This document shows positions 26,425-35,115 of a DNA stretch of 41,881 bases, one piece after another. The translations under genes and the position numbers were made by a program. Origin of the DNA: Micromonospora arborensis (GTDB lineage: Bacteria; Actinomycetota; Actinomycetes; Mycobacteriales; Micromonosporaceae). Where the stretch lies: the NCBI RefSeq assembly GCF_003205615.1, contig NZ_PYBV01000047.1:1-41881 (forward strand), read 5' to 3'. How positions within the stretch are numbered: the first letter of the stretch is position 1; every line of letters begins with the position of its first letter. The notes below the pieces were generated by a model, which searched no databases, was not told the origin of the DNA, and saw nothing but the letters and a program-made list of their open reading frames with translations.

Positions 26425-26517
26425 CCTCCGAGCGAGTTCGGACTCCTCTGGCTGACCGCCGCCGAAACACCCAAACTGCGGGCGTTCGTGAAGCTCCTCC
26501 TCACCGTCGGGCGATGA
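26425..26517 (+). pseudogene. Possible 3' remnant of a LysR-type regulator
   Basis: The plus-strand frame reads FGLLWLTAAETPKLRAFVK and ends at a TGA at 26517. This resembles the last 30 residues of a LysR substrate-binding domain. It begins exactly where similarity of the nitroreductase remnant stops on the other strand. The match is short and made by eye, so it is tentative. Confidence 0.3.
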
Positions 26518-26582
26518 TCCGCGCCCATCGTTCAGCGCCAACCAGGGAACCGTCACCGGCCCCCTGGCGCTAGGGTCTGCTC

Positions 26583-27158
26583 ATGTCAGCTGACACCGGC
26601 GCGCGCCAATTGGGCGGCGAGTCCGTGAGTCGCCGAGGCCCGCTCTCCATGGGCATCATCACAATGATCGTCTATGGGCTGCTCTGGCTGATCGTGGGCG
26701 TGACCGGCCTACCGGTGCCCAACGGCGTCCGGCTCGCCCTCGACCTGGCCGCCGTGGTCGGCGCCGGCGCTCTCCTGGTGACGTGCCGGCGGCTGCAGGC
26801 ACGCGGTCCAGCCCGCGTCCGCCGCGTCCACCCGCATTCGATGCGCTGGTTCCACCTGGTCAACCTCGCTCAGACCGCATTGATCCTTGCCGCCGTCTTC
26901 GGGCTGGTCCGGGCCGGTTCACCAGGGCTGATCGTGGTGGCCGTCTGCCTGGTCGTCGGCTTGCACTTCCTGCCGCTGGCTCGGATCTTCGACGTCCCCG
27001 GCTACTGGTGGACCGGCGCGCTGCTGATCCTGGTGGCTGCGGCCGGCGCGACAGCGTACGAGCTTGGTACGGGCAACGAGACCGTACGCGCGGTGGTCGG
27101 CCTGCCGGCCGCCGTCGCGCTCTGGTCCACCGCGCTGGACGTATCCCGGCGCGGCTGA
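26583..27158 (+). CDS. Small integral membrane protein of unknown function
   Basis: The ATG at 26583 opens a 191-residue protein with about six hydrophobic helices (roughly 24-43, 49-66, 91-109, 114-134, 140-158 and 168-183). The segment HFLPLARIFDVPGYWWTG between helices 4 and 5 is its most distinctive feature. There is no enzyme motif. It stands alone, facing the PhzF-like gene with 56 bp between the two stops. Confidence 0.8.
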   Translation: MSADTGARQLGGESVSRRGPLSMGIITMIVYGLLWLIVGVTGLPVPNGVRLALDLAAVVGAGALLVTCRRLQARGPARVRRVHPHSMRWFHLVNLAQTALILAAVFGLVRAGSPGLIVVAVCLVVGLHFLPLARIFDVPGYWWTGALLILVAAAGATAYELGTGNETVRAVVGLPAAVALWSTALDVSRRG

Positions 27159-27214
27159 GTTAGGGCCAGACGCCGGCTGGATCTCGCCGCCGTTCATCCA
27201 CTGCGGTGGCTCGT

Positions 27215-27889
27215 TCAGAGGGCGCGGGTTTCCTCGAGGATGACCCGGCCGCCGACCTCGACGGTGTCGTTCGGGCCTGGTCGAGTCAGGATCTGCGATC
27301 CCTTGCCCTGCATGATGTCCAGCGCCCGGTGCAGTTCCGCGGTGAGCACGATCGCGGACGCTCCGGTGGCTTCATCCTCGACGATGGCGTCGCCTCGGCG
27401 GGGAAATCCCCTGGTGCGCACCCGGCCAGCGGCCTGGTCCTGCCACGCCCACGCGTACAGCCACCCATCACCTGGTGGCGGAGACGGCAGCGCGTCTACT
27501 TCCTCGGCTGAGGCGTACTGCTGCATGCGCCGGTCGGGCGCCCACTGCGCGCGACCCCTGATCCAGGTGAACTCGCCGTCCTGCCAGGTCGGCACCGAGC
27601 CCGCCGGCGGTTGCAGGAGCTCCGGCCGGGCTCGGAGCCGACCCAGCAGCCAGGCCGTGCCCACCAGGGGATGCCCGGCAAACGGCAGCCGCACGCTCGG
27701 CGTGTAGATGTCGACGACCCCGGTGCCGGCATCGTCGACGAAGACGGTTTCGCTGTAGCCGAGCCGCGCGGCCACGGCTTGGCGGTCCTGCCCAGCGGCC
27801 ACGGCATCGCCGTCGAGCACAACGCCGAGCTGGTTTCCGTACCTCCCACCGGGACCGCAGAACACACGAAGTACATGGAGATCTGCCAC
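27215..27889 (-). CDS. PhzF-family isomerase-like protein, short form
   Basis: The best start is GTG 27889, giving MADLHVLRVF and 224 residues; the frame stays open to 28519 but the extra part is unlike the family. PhzF hallmarks are GRYGNQLGVVLDG near the N-terminus, GYSETVFVDD with the conserved Glu, and LPFAGHPLVGTAWLL. PhzF proteins have a two-lobe epimerase fold of usually 260-300 residues, so this copy is short, mainly in the second lobe. No phenazine genes are nearby, and the substrate is unknown. No good ribosome site precedes the GTG. Confidence 0.8.
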   Translation of the reverse strand: MADLHVLRVFCGPGGRYGNQLGVVLDGDAVAAGQDRQAVAARLGYSETVFVDDAGTGVVDIYTPSVRLPFAGHPLVGTAWLLGRLRARPELLQPPAGSVPTWQDGEFTWIRGRAQWAPDRRMQQYASAEEVDALPSPPPGDGWLYAWAWQDQAAGRVRTRGFPRRGDAIVEDEATGASAIVLTAELHRALDIMQGKGSQILTRPGPNDTVEVGGRVILEETRAL

Positions 27890-28046
27890 AAAAGCGATGC
27901 TATCCACAGCCGCAGCGCAACCTGCGATCGGCGGCAGGAGCGGGAGTCCCCGCGGCTCAGTCGCACTCGAGGGACCTACCTGGCGGGGACGCGCGCCGAC
28001 CATACGATGGGCCCGTTGACGATGCGGCGACTGACTGGAGGTGGCC

Positions 28047-28775
28047 TTGCGCTTGCGATTCGAGCATCGTGACACCGAGACAGACGCGAGCATCGTCAAC
28101 CGTGTGTGGCGCACCCGCAGCGATGCCGAAGACACGATGACATCCGCGGCGCGCACGTGCTGCCAACTGATATTCACGCGGATGCAGGGGCATCTGTTCG
28201 CCAGCCTGCGCGGGCCGGAGACCAGGGCGACTACTGCTCCGGTCCCGCGGGACGCCGAGTTCCTCGGGATCCGGCTCACGCTCGGCACCGTTCTTCGGCC
28301 GCATCCTGCGGCCTCGATCGTCGACGGGCTCGTGCCCTTCCCGGTGACGGACTCGGGCCGGGTGGTCATCGGCGGCGAGGAGTGGGAAACGCCGACGTAC
28401 GAGAATGTCGAACAGTTCGTCCGGCGCCTGCGGGACGGAGGTCTGCTGGCGCGATCACGCCTGAAGGTGGAAGAGCACGTCGCCGGGCACCCCGACGGCC
28501 ATCCCTCCAAGCGCACCATTCAGCGGCAATATCGCGCGATCACTGGCCTCTCGCAAACCGCCGTGACGCAGATCGACCGCGTGAACGCCGCGGCCACGAT
28601 GCTGCGCGATGGGCTCGACTGGCGCACCGTCGTCGAGGAGTTGGGGTACTTCGACCAAGCTCACCTGGCACATGCGCTGCGGCGCTACGTCGGGCGCACC
28701 GCGCGGGGGCTGCAGGCGGGCGACGACGCAGCGGTGTCGTTCCTGTACAAGAACGGCCCGCGTCCCGGCAGCTAA
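28047..28775 (+). CDS. AraC-family transcriptional regulator
   Basis: GGAGG at 28037-28041 best serves the TTG at 28047 (5-base spacing), giving 242 residues; GTG 28041 overlaps that site and TTG 28053 is a further option. Residues 1-140 form the ligand or sensor region. The C-terminal double helix-turn-helix (about 150-235) has SKRTIQRQYRAITGLS and the second motif GYFDQAHLAHALRRYVGRT, typical of AraC proteins. The DHFR/RibD-like gene follows after 57 bp on the same strand and may be its target. The PhzF-like gene is divergent. Confidence 0.88.
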   Translation: MRLRFEHRDTETDASIVNRVWRTRSDAEDTMTSAARTCCQLIFTRMQGHLFASLRGPETRATTAPVPRDAEFLGIRLTLGTVLRPHPAASIVDGLVPFPVTDSGRVVIGGEEWETPTYENVEQFVRRLRDGGLLARSRLKVEEHVAGHPDGHPSKRTIQRQYRAITGLSQTAVTQIDRVNAAATMLRDGLDWRTVVEELGYFDQAHLAHALRRYVGRTARGLQAGDDAAVSFLYKNGPRPGS

Positions 28776-28832
28776 CCTCCGTTTGCCAGCCGCCCCGACG
28801 GCTGTCTGTGATCCGGAATTCGGAGGAGAACC

Positions 28833-29492
28833 GTGCTGCTCAGCGTCAACGTCTTCGTCAGCCTCGACGGAATCATGCAAGGGCCGGGAGCCCCCGACGA
28901 GGACCGCTCGGGCGGCTTCGACCGCGGCGGGTGGCTGGTCCCGCACGCATCCGTGCACACCAGTGAGGTCGTCGAGGGCTGGTTCCGCGAGGCGGACGCA
29001 TTCCTCTTCGGCCGCACGAGCTACGGCCTGCTCGGCGGGTACTGGCCGAAGGTCACCGCACCTGACGACCTGATCGCCACCAAGCTGAATACGCTGCCGA
29101 AGTACGTCGTCAGCAAGACGCTTACGGACGAGGACGCCGACTGGAGCCCCACGACGGTCCTCCGCACCGGCATCGTCGACGACGTGCGCCGGCTCAAGGG
29201 GCTTCCCGGCAGGGAGCTCCAGGTTCACGGCAGTTGGAAGCTCGTGCAGGCGCTGCACCAGGCCGGACTTGTCGACCTCTACCGGCTGCTCCAGTACCCG
29301 GTCGTCCTCGGAACCGGGAAACGCCTGTTTCCGGACGGATCCACGCCTGCGACATTCGCAACCCCCGAGGGGAGCGCGCGTGTGCTGCCGGGCGGCGTTG
29401 TCTCGCTGACGCTGACCCCCACGACCCTCGGTGCGATCTCTGCGGGTGCGTACACCGTGGACAGGGGGCACTCGACGCCGGTCCCCCACTGA
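28833..29492 (+). CDS. Dihydrofolate reductase/RibD C-terminal family protein
   Basis: The GTG at 28833 has GGAGGAG 5-6 bases upstream and gives 219 residues. The RibD_C/DHFR-like fold is shown by SVNVFVSLDGIMQGPG at the N-terminus, FGRTSYGLLGGYWP near 66-79, YVVSKTL and the VHGSWKLVQAL and VLGTGKRLF segments. These are NADPH-binding reductases; small stand-alone members have mostly unknown substrates. It probably forms an operon with the AraC gene. Confidence 0.9.
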   Translation: MLLSVNVFVSLDGIMQGPGAPDEDRSGGFDRGGWLVPHASVHTSEVVEGWFREADAFLFGRTSYGLLGGYWPKVTAPDDLIATKLNTLPKYVVSKTLTDEDADWSPTTVLRTGIVDDVRRLKGLPGRELQVHGSWKLVQALHQAGLVDLYRLLQYPVVLGTGKRLFPDGSTPATFATPEGSARVLPGGVVSLTLTPTTLGAISAGAYTVDRGHSTPVPH

Positions 29493-29625
29493 CGCCGGCA
29501 CCTGACCGATGTCGGAAGCTTCCCAGGCCGACGACGTATCTCGACCCGGACGGCGGTGAACCCCGAGAGGTCTACCGCCGTCCGGCTGTCGCCGACCCGA
29601 CCGGTTGTCACAAGGTCACCGGCGG

Positions 29626-29660
29626 GGCCCGGCGCGGAGAGTGGTCCTCCACGCCGGGCC
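29626..29660. terminator. Hairpin terminator after the GH6 gene
   Basis: GGCCCGGCG (29626-29634) pairs with CGCCGGGCC (29652-29660), and an inner GGAG/CTCC pair extends the stem. It starts 16 bases past the GH6 stop on the minus strand and lies between two convergent genes, so it may serve both. Confidence 0.65.
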
Positions 29661-29676
29661 GCGGCATCGGGTGGGG

Positions 29677-31083
29677 TCAGCTGGCCGCGCAGGTGGCCGT
29701 CGCACTCGGGCCGGTGCCGGTGCCCTGGAAGCCGAAGTTGGTCGACTGCCCGGCGCCGACCTGCCCGTTGTAGCCCACGTTGGTGTATCGGACGGTTCCG
29801 CTGGTGCCGCTGGCCTGGGCGTTCCAGACGCCGGTGACCGCCGCCCCGCTGGGCAGCGCGACAGTCACGGTCCAGCCGTTGATCCCCGCAGCGCCGGCGG
29901 TGACCGTCACGCTCGCGGTGAAGCCACCGGACCACTGGTTGACCGCCACCGAGGCGGAGCAGCCGTTACCGGTCGGCGGCGGCGTGGTGGGGGGAGCCGT
30001 GGTCGGCGGCGCGGTGGTGGGCGGAGCCGTGGTCGGCGGCGCGGTCGTGGGCGGGGTCGTGGTCGGGGGAACCGTGGTCGGCGGCGCGGTGGTGGGCGGG
30101 TTGGGCACGCCGTTGGCCAGGCTGTAGGCCAGGTCGGGCTGGAACGAACCAGCCGTGTAGCGGCAACCGTCCGCCTCCCCCGGCGGCTTCACCCAGAGGT
30201 ACGCGTCGATGCTACTGTCGCCGGTGTTGGTCGTCGGGTACTGCCCGATGCGCCGGTCGGTGTTGTCGTCGCCGCACCAGTCGCCGCTGGCGCCGCCGTT
30301 GCGGCTGGTGTCGATGACCTGGCGCTTGCCCGAGATGCCCATGCCGTTGAGGTTGGAGATGACCGCGCGGCCGAAGTTCGCCTCGTTGGAGGTGGAGTTG
30401 TAGTTCGACACGTTGGTGAAGAAGCCGTCGGCGTACTGCACGCCGGCCGCCCGGAGCCGGTTGGCCGTCTCACCCGCGCTGTTCCAGGTGGAGTGGCCAC
30501 CGTCGAGGTACACCTTGGCGTTGGGGTTGCCCGACTTGATGGTCTGAGTGGCCGTCGAGATCGCCTGGTTGCGCGCGTTGATCTCGGCGCTGCTCAGGCA
30601 TGTCAGCAGGGCGAGCGAGTCGGTTTCCAGGATGATGATGACGGTCTGGTTGCCCAGTCCCCTGGCGAAGTTGGACACCCACGTCTGGTACTGGTTGAGG
30701 TCCGGCGCACCTCCGGCGCTGGCCCCGCCGCAGTCCCGGTTGGTGATCTCGTAGACCGCCAGCACCGGGATCTGTTGCGCCGCGTTGGCGGCGCCGATGA
30801 ACCCGGAGACCTCGGACTGCACGGTCGACGGGTTGAAGTTGGCGAACCAGCGGGCCTGCGGCTGACTCGCGATCTTGTCGCGGATGACGGCGGTACGGGA
30901 GTCGCCGGGGTTGGCGGCGACCCAGCGGACGACGGCCGAACTGGGGTCGCGGTAGAGCGAGCCGGACAGTGTGCCGGCGGAGGCGCTGCCCACGGCGAGG
31001 CAGACGCCGATGGCGGTGGCGCCCGCGACGGCGGCCACGCTGATGGCCGCCGATCTGCGGCGGAGCGAGGAGAGGATAGGCAC
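29677..31083 (-). CDS. Secreted GH6 cellulase with C-terminal CBM2
   Basis: The enzyme should cleave beta-1,4-glucan outside the cell. The GTG at 31083 has GGAGG 9 bases upstream. A signal peptide (1-36, Arg-rich start, ending GSASA) is followed by a GH6 domain (about 40-320), with the catalytic acid D117 in NRDCGGASAGG, ILETDSL (usual form ILEPDSL) and WVKPPGEADG near 297-306. A Pro/Thr linker (about 331-370) leads to a CBM2 cellulose-binding module (about 374-468) with its bounding Cys. The overall resemblance is to actinomycete endoglucanases such as Thermobifida Cel6A. Expression is probably controlled by the cellobiose repressor through the operator at 31124-31137. Confidence 0.95.
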   Translation of the reverse strand: MPILSSLRRRSAAISVAAVAGATAIGVCLAVGSASAGTLSGSLYRDPSSAVVRWVAANPGDSRTAVIRDKIASQPQARWFANFNPSTVQSEVSGFIGAANAAQQIPVLAVYEITNRDCGGASAGGAPDLNQYQTWVSNFARGLGNQTVIIILETDSLALLTCLSSAEINARNQAISTATQTIKSGNPNAKVYLDGGHSTWNSAGETANRLRAAGVQYADGFFTNVSNYNSTSNEANFGRAVISNLNGMGISGKRQVIDTSRNGGASGDWCGDDNTDRRIGQYPTTNTGDSSIDAYLWVKPPGEADGCRYTAGSFQPDLAYSLANGVPNPPTTAPPTTVPPTTTPPTTAPPTTAPPTTAPPTTAPPTTPPPTGNGCSASVAVNQWSGGFTASVTVTAGAAGINGWTVTVALPSGAAVTGVWNAQASGTSGTVRYTNVGYNGQVGAGQSTNFGFQGTGTGPSATATCAAS

Positions 31084-31123
31084 GACGTATTACCTCCAGA
31101 TGACATAGATGTATCCAAGTTTA

Positions 31124-31137
31124 TGGGAGCGTTCCCA
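31124..31137. promoter_or_regulatory. CebR/CelR-type operator before the GH6 gene
   Basis: TGGGAGCGTTCCCA matches the actinomycete cellulose-repressor site TGGGAGCGCTCCCA at 13 of 14 positions; with one flanking base on each side the outer arms stay symmetrical (ATGGGA, TCCCAT). It lies 41 bases upstream of the GTG and overlaps the expected transcription start, an ideal position for repression relieved by cellobiose. Confidence 0.85.
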
Positions 31138-31140
31138 TGG

Positions 31141-31169
31141 ACGGTAGCGGAGGCACGCGCCGCTGCCAA
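31141..31169 (-). promoter_or_regulatory. Sigma-70-type promoter of the GH6 gene
   Basis: On the minus strand TTGGCA (31164-31169) and TACCGT (31141-31146) are 17 bases apart. The predicted start falls inside the CebR-type operator just downstream. Confidence 0.55.
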
Positions 31170-31214
31170 GATGTGGATACTCGTCGATGAGGTGTCGGCC
31201 GGGGTGCCAATTAC

Positions 31215-31261
31215 GATCGAGGCTCTGGCCAGGGCTCGCACCCCAGGCCAGAGCCTCGATC
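31215..31261 (-). terminator. Terminator of the GH27 gene
   Basis: A perfect 16-bp stem (31215-31230 with 31246-31261) has a 15-base loop and begins 21 bases past the GH27 stop on the minus strand. It separates GH27 from the GH6 promoter, so the two genes are independently transcribed. Confidence 0.85.
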
Positions 31262-31282
31262 ACACGACGACTTGTCCAGGCG

Positions 31283-33370
31283 TCAGCAGCTGGTGTTCAG
31301 GCCGGCCCAGTCGGCGCGGTCGTTGTAACCGCCGTCGCCGCCGTCGCCGACCAGCAGGTCGAGCACCCGGACGCCGGTCAGGTCGACGTCGACCTGACGG
31401 ATGTCGGCACGGGTCAGTACGCCACTGTCGAACAGGACCCGACCGTCGCCGACCACCTGGAAGGTCGAGGTGGCTCCCTCGGGACCGACGTTGCGTACCG
31501 CGTCGTCCAGGCCGACGGTTGCGGTCAGCCGGTCGCACTTGTCGCCCAGGTAGTAACGGACCGTGGAGGGTGAGGCGACGCCGAGGCCGGTCGGGTACAC
31601 CTGGCCGATCATGCTGATCGGCGACCCGCCGCCGACACTCTGGTCGACCGTCGGGGTCATCCAACCGCTGGTGGCGCTGATCCACGAGTGGTGGGACAGC
31701 ACGACGTCAGCGGTCGGCGGCGCCGGAGCGACCACCACCGTCGACACCGACGTCTGGCGCGACTTGCCGCGCCCGACCACCTCGTACGAGGTGGTGGCGG
31801 TCAACGCGGCATCCCCGGGAGCGGCGGTGGCCGGCAGGGTCACCGTGAAGGCGAAGGTGATGGACTGACCTGGGGCGAGCACGATCGAGGCCGCACTGAG
31901 CGCCCGGACCGTCCAACCGGCCGGGGCGGCGAGACCAACCTGCGGCGTGAGGACGGGCAGCAGGCCGTCGTTGCGTACGACAACCTCGACCCGCGCCTGG
32001 TCACCGCCGCCGACCACGGGTGCGGTCCCCTCCGGCGTGGCGGAGTTGCCGACCTTCGTGACCTGCGGCAGGCCGGCGGTCACGTGCGGAGCACCGGGCA
32101 GACCGCGCGCCGGGGCGACCCGGAGCAGTGCGGCACCGTGCGCCGGAACCGCGGCGCTGAGGGTGCCCGCGCTCTCGGTGACCTGGTTGGTCCACGCGTT
32201 CTGCACGGTGAAGCGGGCTCCGGACAGGCCGACGGACGAGGCCTTCGTGGTGATGATCTTCGAGCTCTCACCGCGGTTGAGTAGCACGACGGCCCGGTCA
32301 CCGTCGGCCAGGCGCTTGACCCAGGTCTCGGTCGTGCCGGCGGGGCCGACGCGGACGGCCTGGACACCGGCGGGGTCCTGGTTGATCGCCAGGACCTCGG
32401 GGTCGGTGAGCGTGTCGATCGAGGCCTGGCTGAGCTTACGGATGTCGCTGCCGATCACCAGCGGCGCGGCGGCCGCGGACCAGAGCGTCATCTGCGTGCG
32501 GAACTCCTCCTCGGACATGCCGAGCCCGGGAGCCAGGTAGTCCGGGTCGTTGAAGTGCCCCGGCCCGGCGACCTCGGGGTGCCGCGCGTTCGCGTCGTAG
32601 TTGCGCAGCACGTCCTTGAACTTGATGTCACCGACAAAACCCACGTCGGTGTAGGTCCGCCAGGACTGCGCGATCTGCGGGGCATAGGTCCAGGAGTACG
32701 TGGACTGCTGCTCCTCCGGGTAGTTGCCCCAGTCCGGGGAGGTCACCGGGTTGCACAGGTTGAAGATGATCGGCCGCTTGCTGGCGTTGTTCCGCAGCGC
32801 CTGGGCGAACTCGGTGTAGGCGGTCTTCGGGTCCAGGTCGGCGGCGATCCCGCAGAGGAAGTCCACCTTCACCGCGTCGAACTCCAGGGCGGCGAAGTGG
32901 TCCGCGTCGCGCTGGTAGTAGCCGCCGCCGCTGCCGAGCCCGCACTTGCCGGGGATGTACGGACCGGCGTCGGTGTAGATGCCCGCCTTCAGGCCCTTGG
33001 AGTGGATGTAGTCGACCAGCGGCTTGAGCCCGTTCGGGAAACGAGCCCGGTCGGCCTGCAGGTCACCGGCGGCCGTACGCGGTTCCGGGTCCTGCCAGCC
33101 GCCGTCCAGCCAGACGATGTCGTAGCCGGCCCTGGCCAGGCCGCGGCTGACGATCGAGTCGGCAACCTCCCGTACGGACTCCTCGGAGAAGTTGCCGCCG
33201 AGGCCGAAGTAGGTGTTCCAGCCCTGGTAGGGCGTGGGGCTGAGCACCTGCTGGGGTGCCGGTTTGGTGGTAGCCGCAGCGTCTTTCGTGGGCGCGGCGT
33301 GGGCCGGGGCGGGCACGATCAGCAGGCCGGCCGTGACGGCGGTCAGGGCGGTGAACAGATGTCGTCTCAC
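31283..33370 (-). CDS. Secreted GH27 alpha-galactosidase with NEW3-like and NPCBM domains
   Basis: The GTG at 33370 has AAGGA 8 bases upstream. Of 695 residues, 1-26 are a signal peptide and about 44-420 are the GH27 barrel plus beta-domain, with YQGWNTY, DGGW, the nucleophile in VKVD170F and the acid/base motif FNDPD (273-277). A NEW3-like beta domain (about 445-540) and a C-terminal NPCBM galactose-binding-like domain (about 555-695) follow. It should remove alpha-linked galactose from plant galactomannan or oligosaccharides outside the cell. It has its own promoter (33427-33456) and terminator, and diverges from an ArsR-type gene. Confidence 0.94.
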   Translation of the reverse strand: MRRHLFTALTAVTAGLLIVPAPAHAAPTKDAAATTKPAPQQVLSPTPYQGWNTYFGLGGNFSEESVREVADSIVSRGLARAGYDIVWLDGGWQDPEPRTAAGDLQADRARFPNGLKPLVDYIHSKGLKAGIYTDAGPYIPGKCGLGSGGGYYQRDADHFAALEFDAVKVDFLCGIAADLDPKTAYTEFAQALRNNASKRPIIFNLCNPVTSPDWGNYPEEQQSTYSWTYAPQIAQSWRTYTDVGFVGDIKFKDVLRNYDANARHPEVAGPGHFNDPDYLAPGLGMSEEEFRTQMTLWSAAAAPLVIGSDIRKLSQASIDTLTDPEVLAINQDPAGVQAVRVGPAGTTETWVKRLADGDRAVVLLNRGESSKIITTKASSVGLSGARFTVQNAWTNQVTESAGTLSAAVPAHGAALLRVAPARGLPGAPHVTAGLPQVTKVGNSATPEGTAPVVGGGDQARVEVVVRNDGLLPVLTPQVGLAAPAGWTVRALSAASIVLAPGQSITFAFTVTLPATAAPGDAALTATTSYEVVGRGKSRQTSVSTVVVAPAPPTADVVLSHHSWISATSGWMTPTVDQSVGGGSPISMIGQVYPTGLGVASPSTVRYYLGDKCDRLTATVGLDDAVRNVGPEGATSTFQVVGDGRVLFDSGVLTRADIRQVDVDLTGVRVLDLLVGDGGDGGYNDRADWAGLNTSC

Positions 33371-33426
33371 GCGGGGGTTCCTTCACAGCGGTGGGGCAGA
33401 CCCGTACTCCTGGGTTGTTTCGACCG

Positions 33427-33456
33427 ATCTTGCGATCCGTTACGCGCGGATGTCAA
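33427..33456 (-). promoter_or_regulatory. Promoter of the GH27 gene with AT-rich upstream element
   Basis: On the minus strand a perfect -35 TTGACA (33451-33456) is followed after 18 bases by CAAGAT (33427-33432). Directly upstream, TTATT-T-AATAA (33459-33469) forms a small inverted repeat in a strikingly AT-rich stretch, a possible regulator site. Confidence 0.6.
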
Positions 33457-33619
33457 TATTATTTAATAAATTATGTTCGGAACGTGCACGGGCCGTCCGT
33501 GCGCGACGGGTGCGGTGAGCCGCCGGGCCGCCCGACGGCTGATCCCGAGCTCCTCCGGATTACTTTGATCAGCGTCGTAGGATGGATGGGTTGCGATGCG
33601 CCCGTTCCAAGGAGTTGCC

Positions 33620-33970
33620 GTGCCCCGCCCCCTCACTGCCGCCCGGACCGTGGAGCACCCCGACGTGTCCGAGGTTTCCCTGCAGCAGGTCATGGAGGCG
33701 CTGGCGGATCCGGTGCGGCGGGCGGTGGTGTCCCAGTTGGCCGGCCGGGGCGAGGACATGACCTGCGGCTCGTTCGTGACACCCGTGTCGGTTTCGACGC
33801 TTACACACCACTTCAATACGCTGCGCGAGGCTGGCGTGATCCGCCAGTACTACGTGGGGACAGCCAAGATGAACGCGCTGCGGGCGGACGAGATCGAGGG
33901 CCGCTTTCCCGGCCTGCTCTCGGCGGTGGTGGCCGCCGCGGGCACCGAGACGCGGGCAGGTACGACCTGA
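33620..33970 (+). CDS. ArsR-type winged-helix transcriptional regulator
   Basis: The frame opens at 33596, but AAGGAG at 33609-33614 points to the GTG at 33620, giving 116 residues. The winged helix spans about 20-90, with ALADPVRRAVVSQLA, a recognition helix in VSVSTLTHHFNTLREAGVI and a following wing. There is no metal-binding CxC motif, so metal sensing is unlikely. It diverges from GH27 across 249 bp and lies 126 bp upstream of an MDR oxidoreductase on the same strand, the more probable target. Confidence 0.88.
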   Translation: MPRPLTAARTVEHPDVSEVSLQQVMEALADPVRRAVVSQLAGRGEDMTCGSFVTPVSVSTLTHHFNTLREAGVIRQYYVGTAKMNALRADEIEGRFPGLLSAVVAAAGTETRAGTT

Positions 33971-34096
33971 GTTCGCGGCCACCTATTCCGACACTGGTCG
34001 AAGTTTGGCGGCGGTCGAACTTCGGGTTAGCGTGTGGGGCGATGCCGAGCCCCTCGGTGTCGTCACCGTGATCCCTAGTGCAAGGACTCATGCACC

Positions 34097-35101
34097 GTGG
34101 CAAAGCTCGTACAGTTCGACCGGCTCGGCGGCCCCGAGGTTCTGACCCTGCGCGACGTCGAGGTGGCCACTCCGGGCGCGGGTGAGGTCCGGATCCGCGT
34201 CGATGCCATTGGCCTGAACCGGGCCGAGATCATGTACCGCGAGGGCGTCTATTTCGACCAGCCCGTGTTCCCCTCCACGCTCGGCTACGAGGCCGCCGGC
34301 GTGATCGAGGCGGTCGGTCCGGGCGTGGACGGCCTCGCCGAGGGTGACACGGTCGCGGTCGTGCCGGCGTTCCTGCAGAGCAGGTACGGCACGTACGGCA
34401 CCAACATCATCGTCCCGGCCTCGGCCGTCGTGCCTCGCCCCGCCCAGGTCGACCCCGCCCAGGCGGCAGCCATGTGGATGGCCTACATCACCGCCTACGG
34501 GGCCCTCATCGAGTCCGGCAAGGTGCGTCCCGGCGACCACGTGCTGATCACGGCAGCCTCCAGCAGCGTCGGCCTGGCCGCCATCCAGCTCACCAACCAC
34601 ATCGGTGCGATCCCGATCGCCACCACCCGTGGTGCCGACAAGAAGCAGCGCCTGCTGGACGCCGGCGCAGCCCATGTCATCGTCACCGACGACGAGGACG
34701 TCCCGGCCCGGGTCAAGGAAATCACCGGCGGCGAAGGCGTCCGCCTGGCCTTCGACCCGATCGCCGGCCCCGGCGTCGAGACCCTCGCCCTCGGCATCGC
34801 CCCCGACGGTTTCCTGGTGGTCTACGGAGCCCTCGACCCGCGCACCACCCCGCTGCCCAACGCGCAGTCCTACCCAGCGTTGAACAGCAGCACCTACACC
34901 CTCTTCGAGATCACCATGAACCCGGAGCGCCTGCGCCGCGCCGTCGCGTTCGTCAACGCCGGGCTCGCCTCGGGTTCCTTCGCCCCGGTCGTCGACCGCA
35001 CCTTCGACCTCACCGAAATCTCCGAAGCCCACCGCTACATGGCGGCCAACGGCCACGTCGGCAAGATCGTCGTCACCGTCACCCACGACGACACGGTCTG
35101 A
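34097..35101 (+). CDS. Medium-chain (MDR) zinc-less alcohol dehydrogenase/quinone oxidoreductase-like
   Basis: The GTG at 34097 gives 334 residues, typical of the MDR family. The GroES-like N-terminal domain (about 1-125) has LGYEAAGVIEAVGPGV. The Rossmann domain (about 130-265) carries VLITAASSSVGLAAIQL for NADPH. The zinc-binding Cys and His positions of true alcohol dehydrogenases are absent, so a quinone- or enone-reductase-like activity is likely. It follows the ArsR gene and ends at a strong hairpin. Confidence 0.93.
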   Translation: MAKLVQFDRLGGPEVLTLRDVEVATPGAGEVRIRVDAIGLNRAEIMYREGVYFDQPVFPSTLGYEAAGVIEAVGPGVDGLAEGDTVAVVPAFLQSRYGTYGTNIIVPASAVVPRPAQVDPAQAAAMWMAYITAYGALIESGKVRPGDHVLITAASSSVGLAAIQLTNHIGAIPIATTRGADKKQRLLDAGAAHVIVTDDEDVPARVKEITGGEGVRLAFDPIAGPGVETLALGIAPDGFLVVYGALDPRTTPLPNAQSYPALNSSTYTLFEITMNPERLRRAVAFVNAGLASGSFAPVVDRTFDLTEISEAHRYMAANGHVGKIVVTVTHDDTV

Positions 35102-35115
35102 TGGCATAGGCAGGT

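Noticed and set aside
29985..30105. Periodic repeats at 29985-30105 (and similar at 38030-38125) as possible arrays
   Set aside because: Both are Pro/Thr linkers between catalytic and binding domains of the GH6 and GH18 enzymes.
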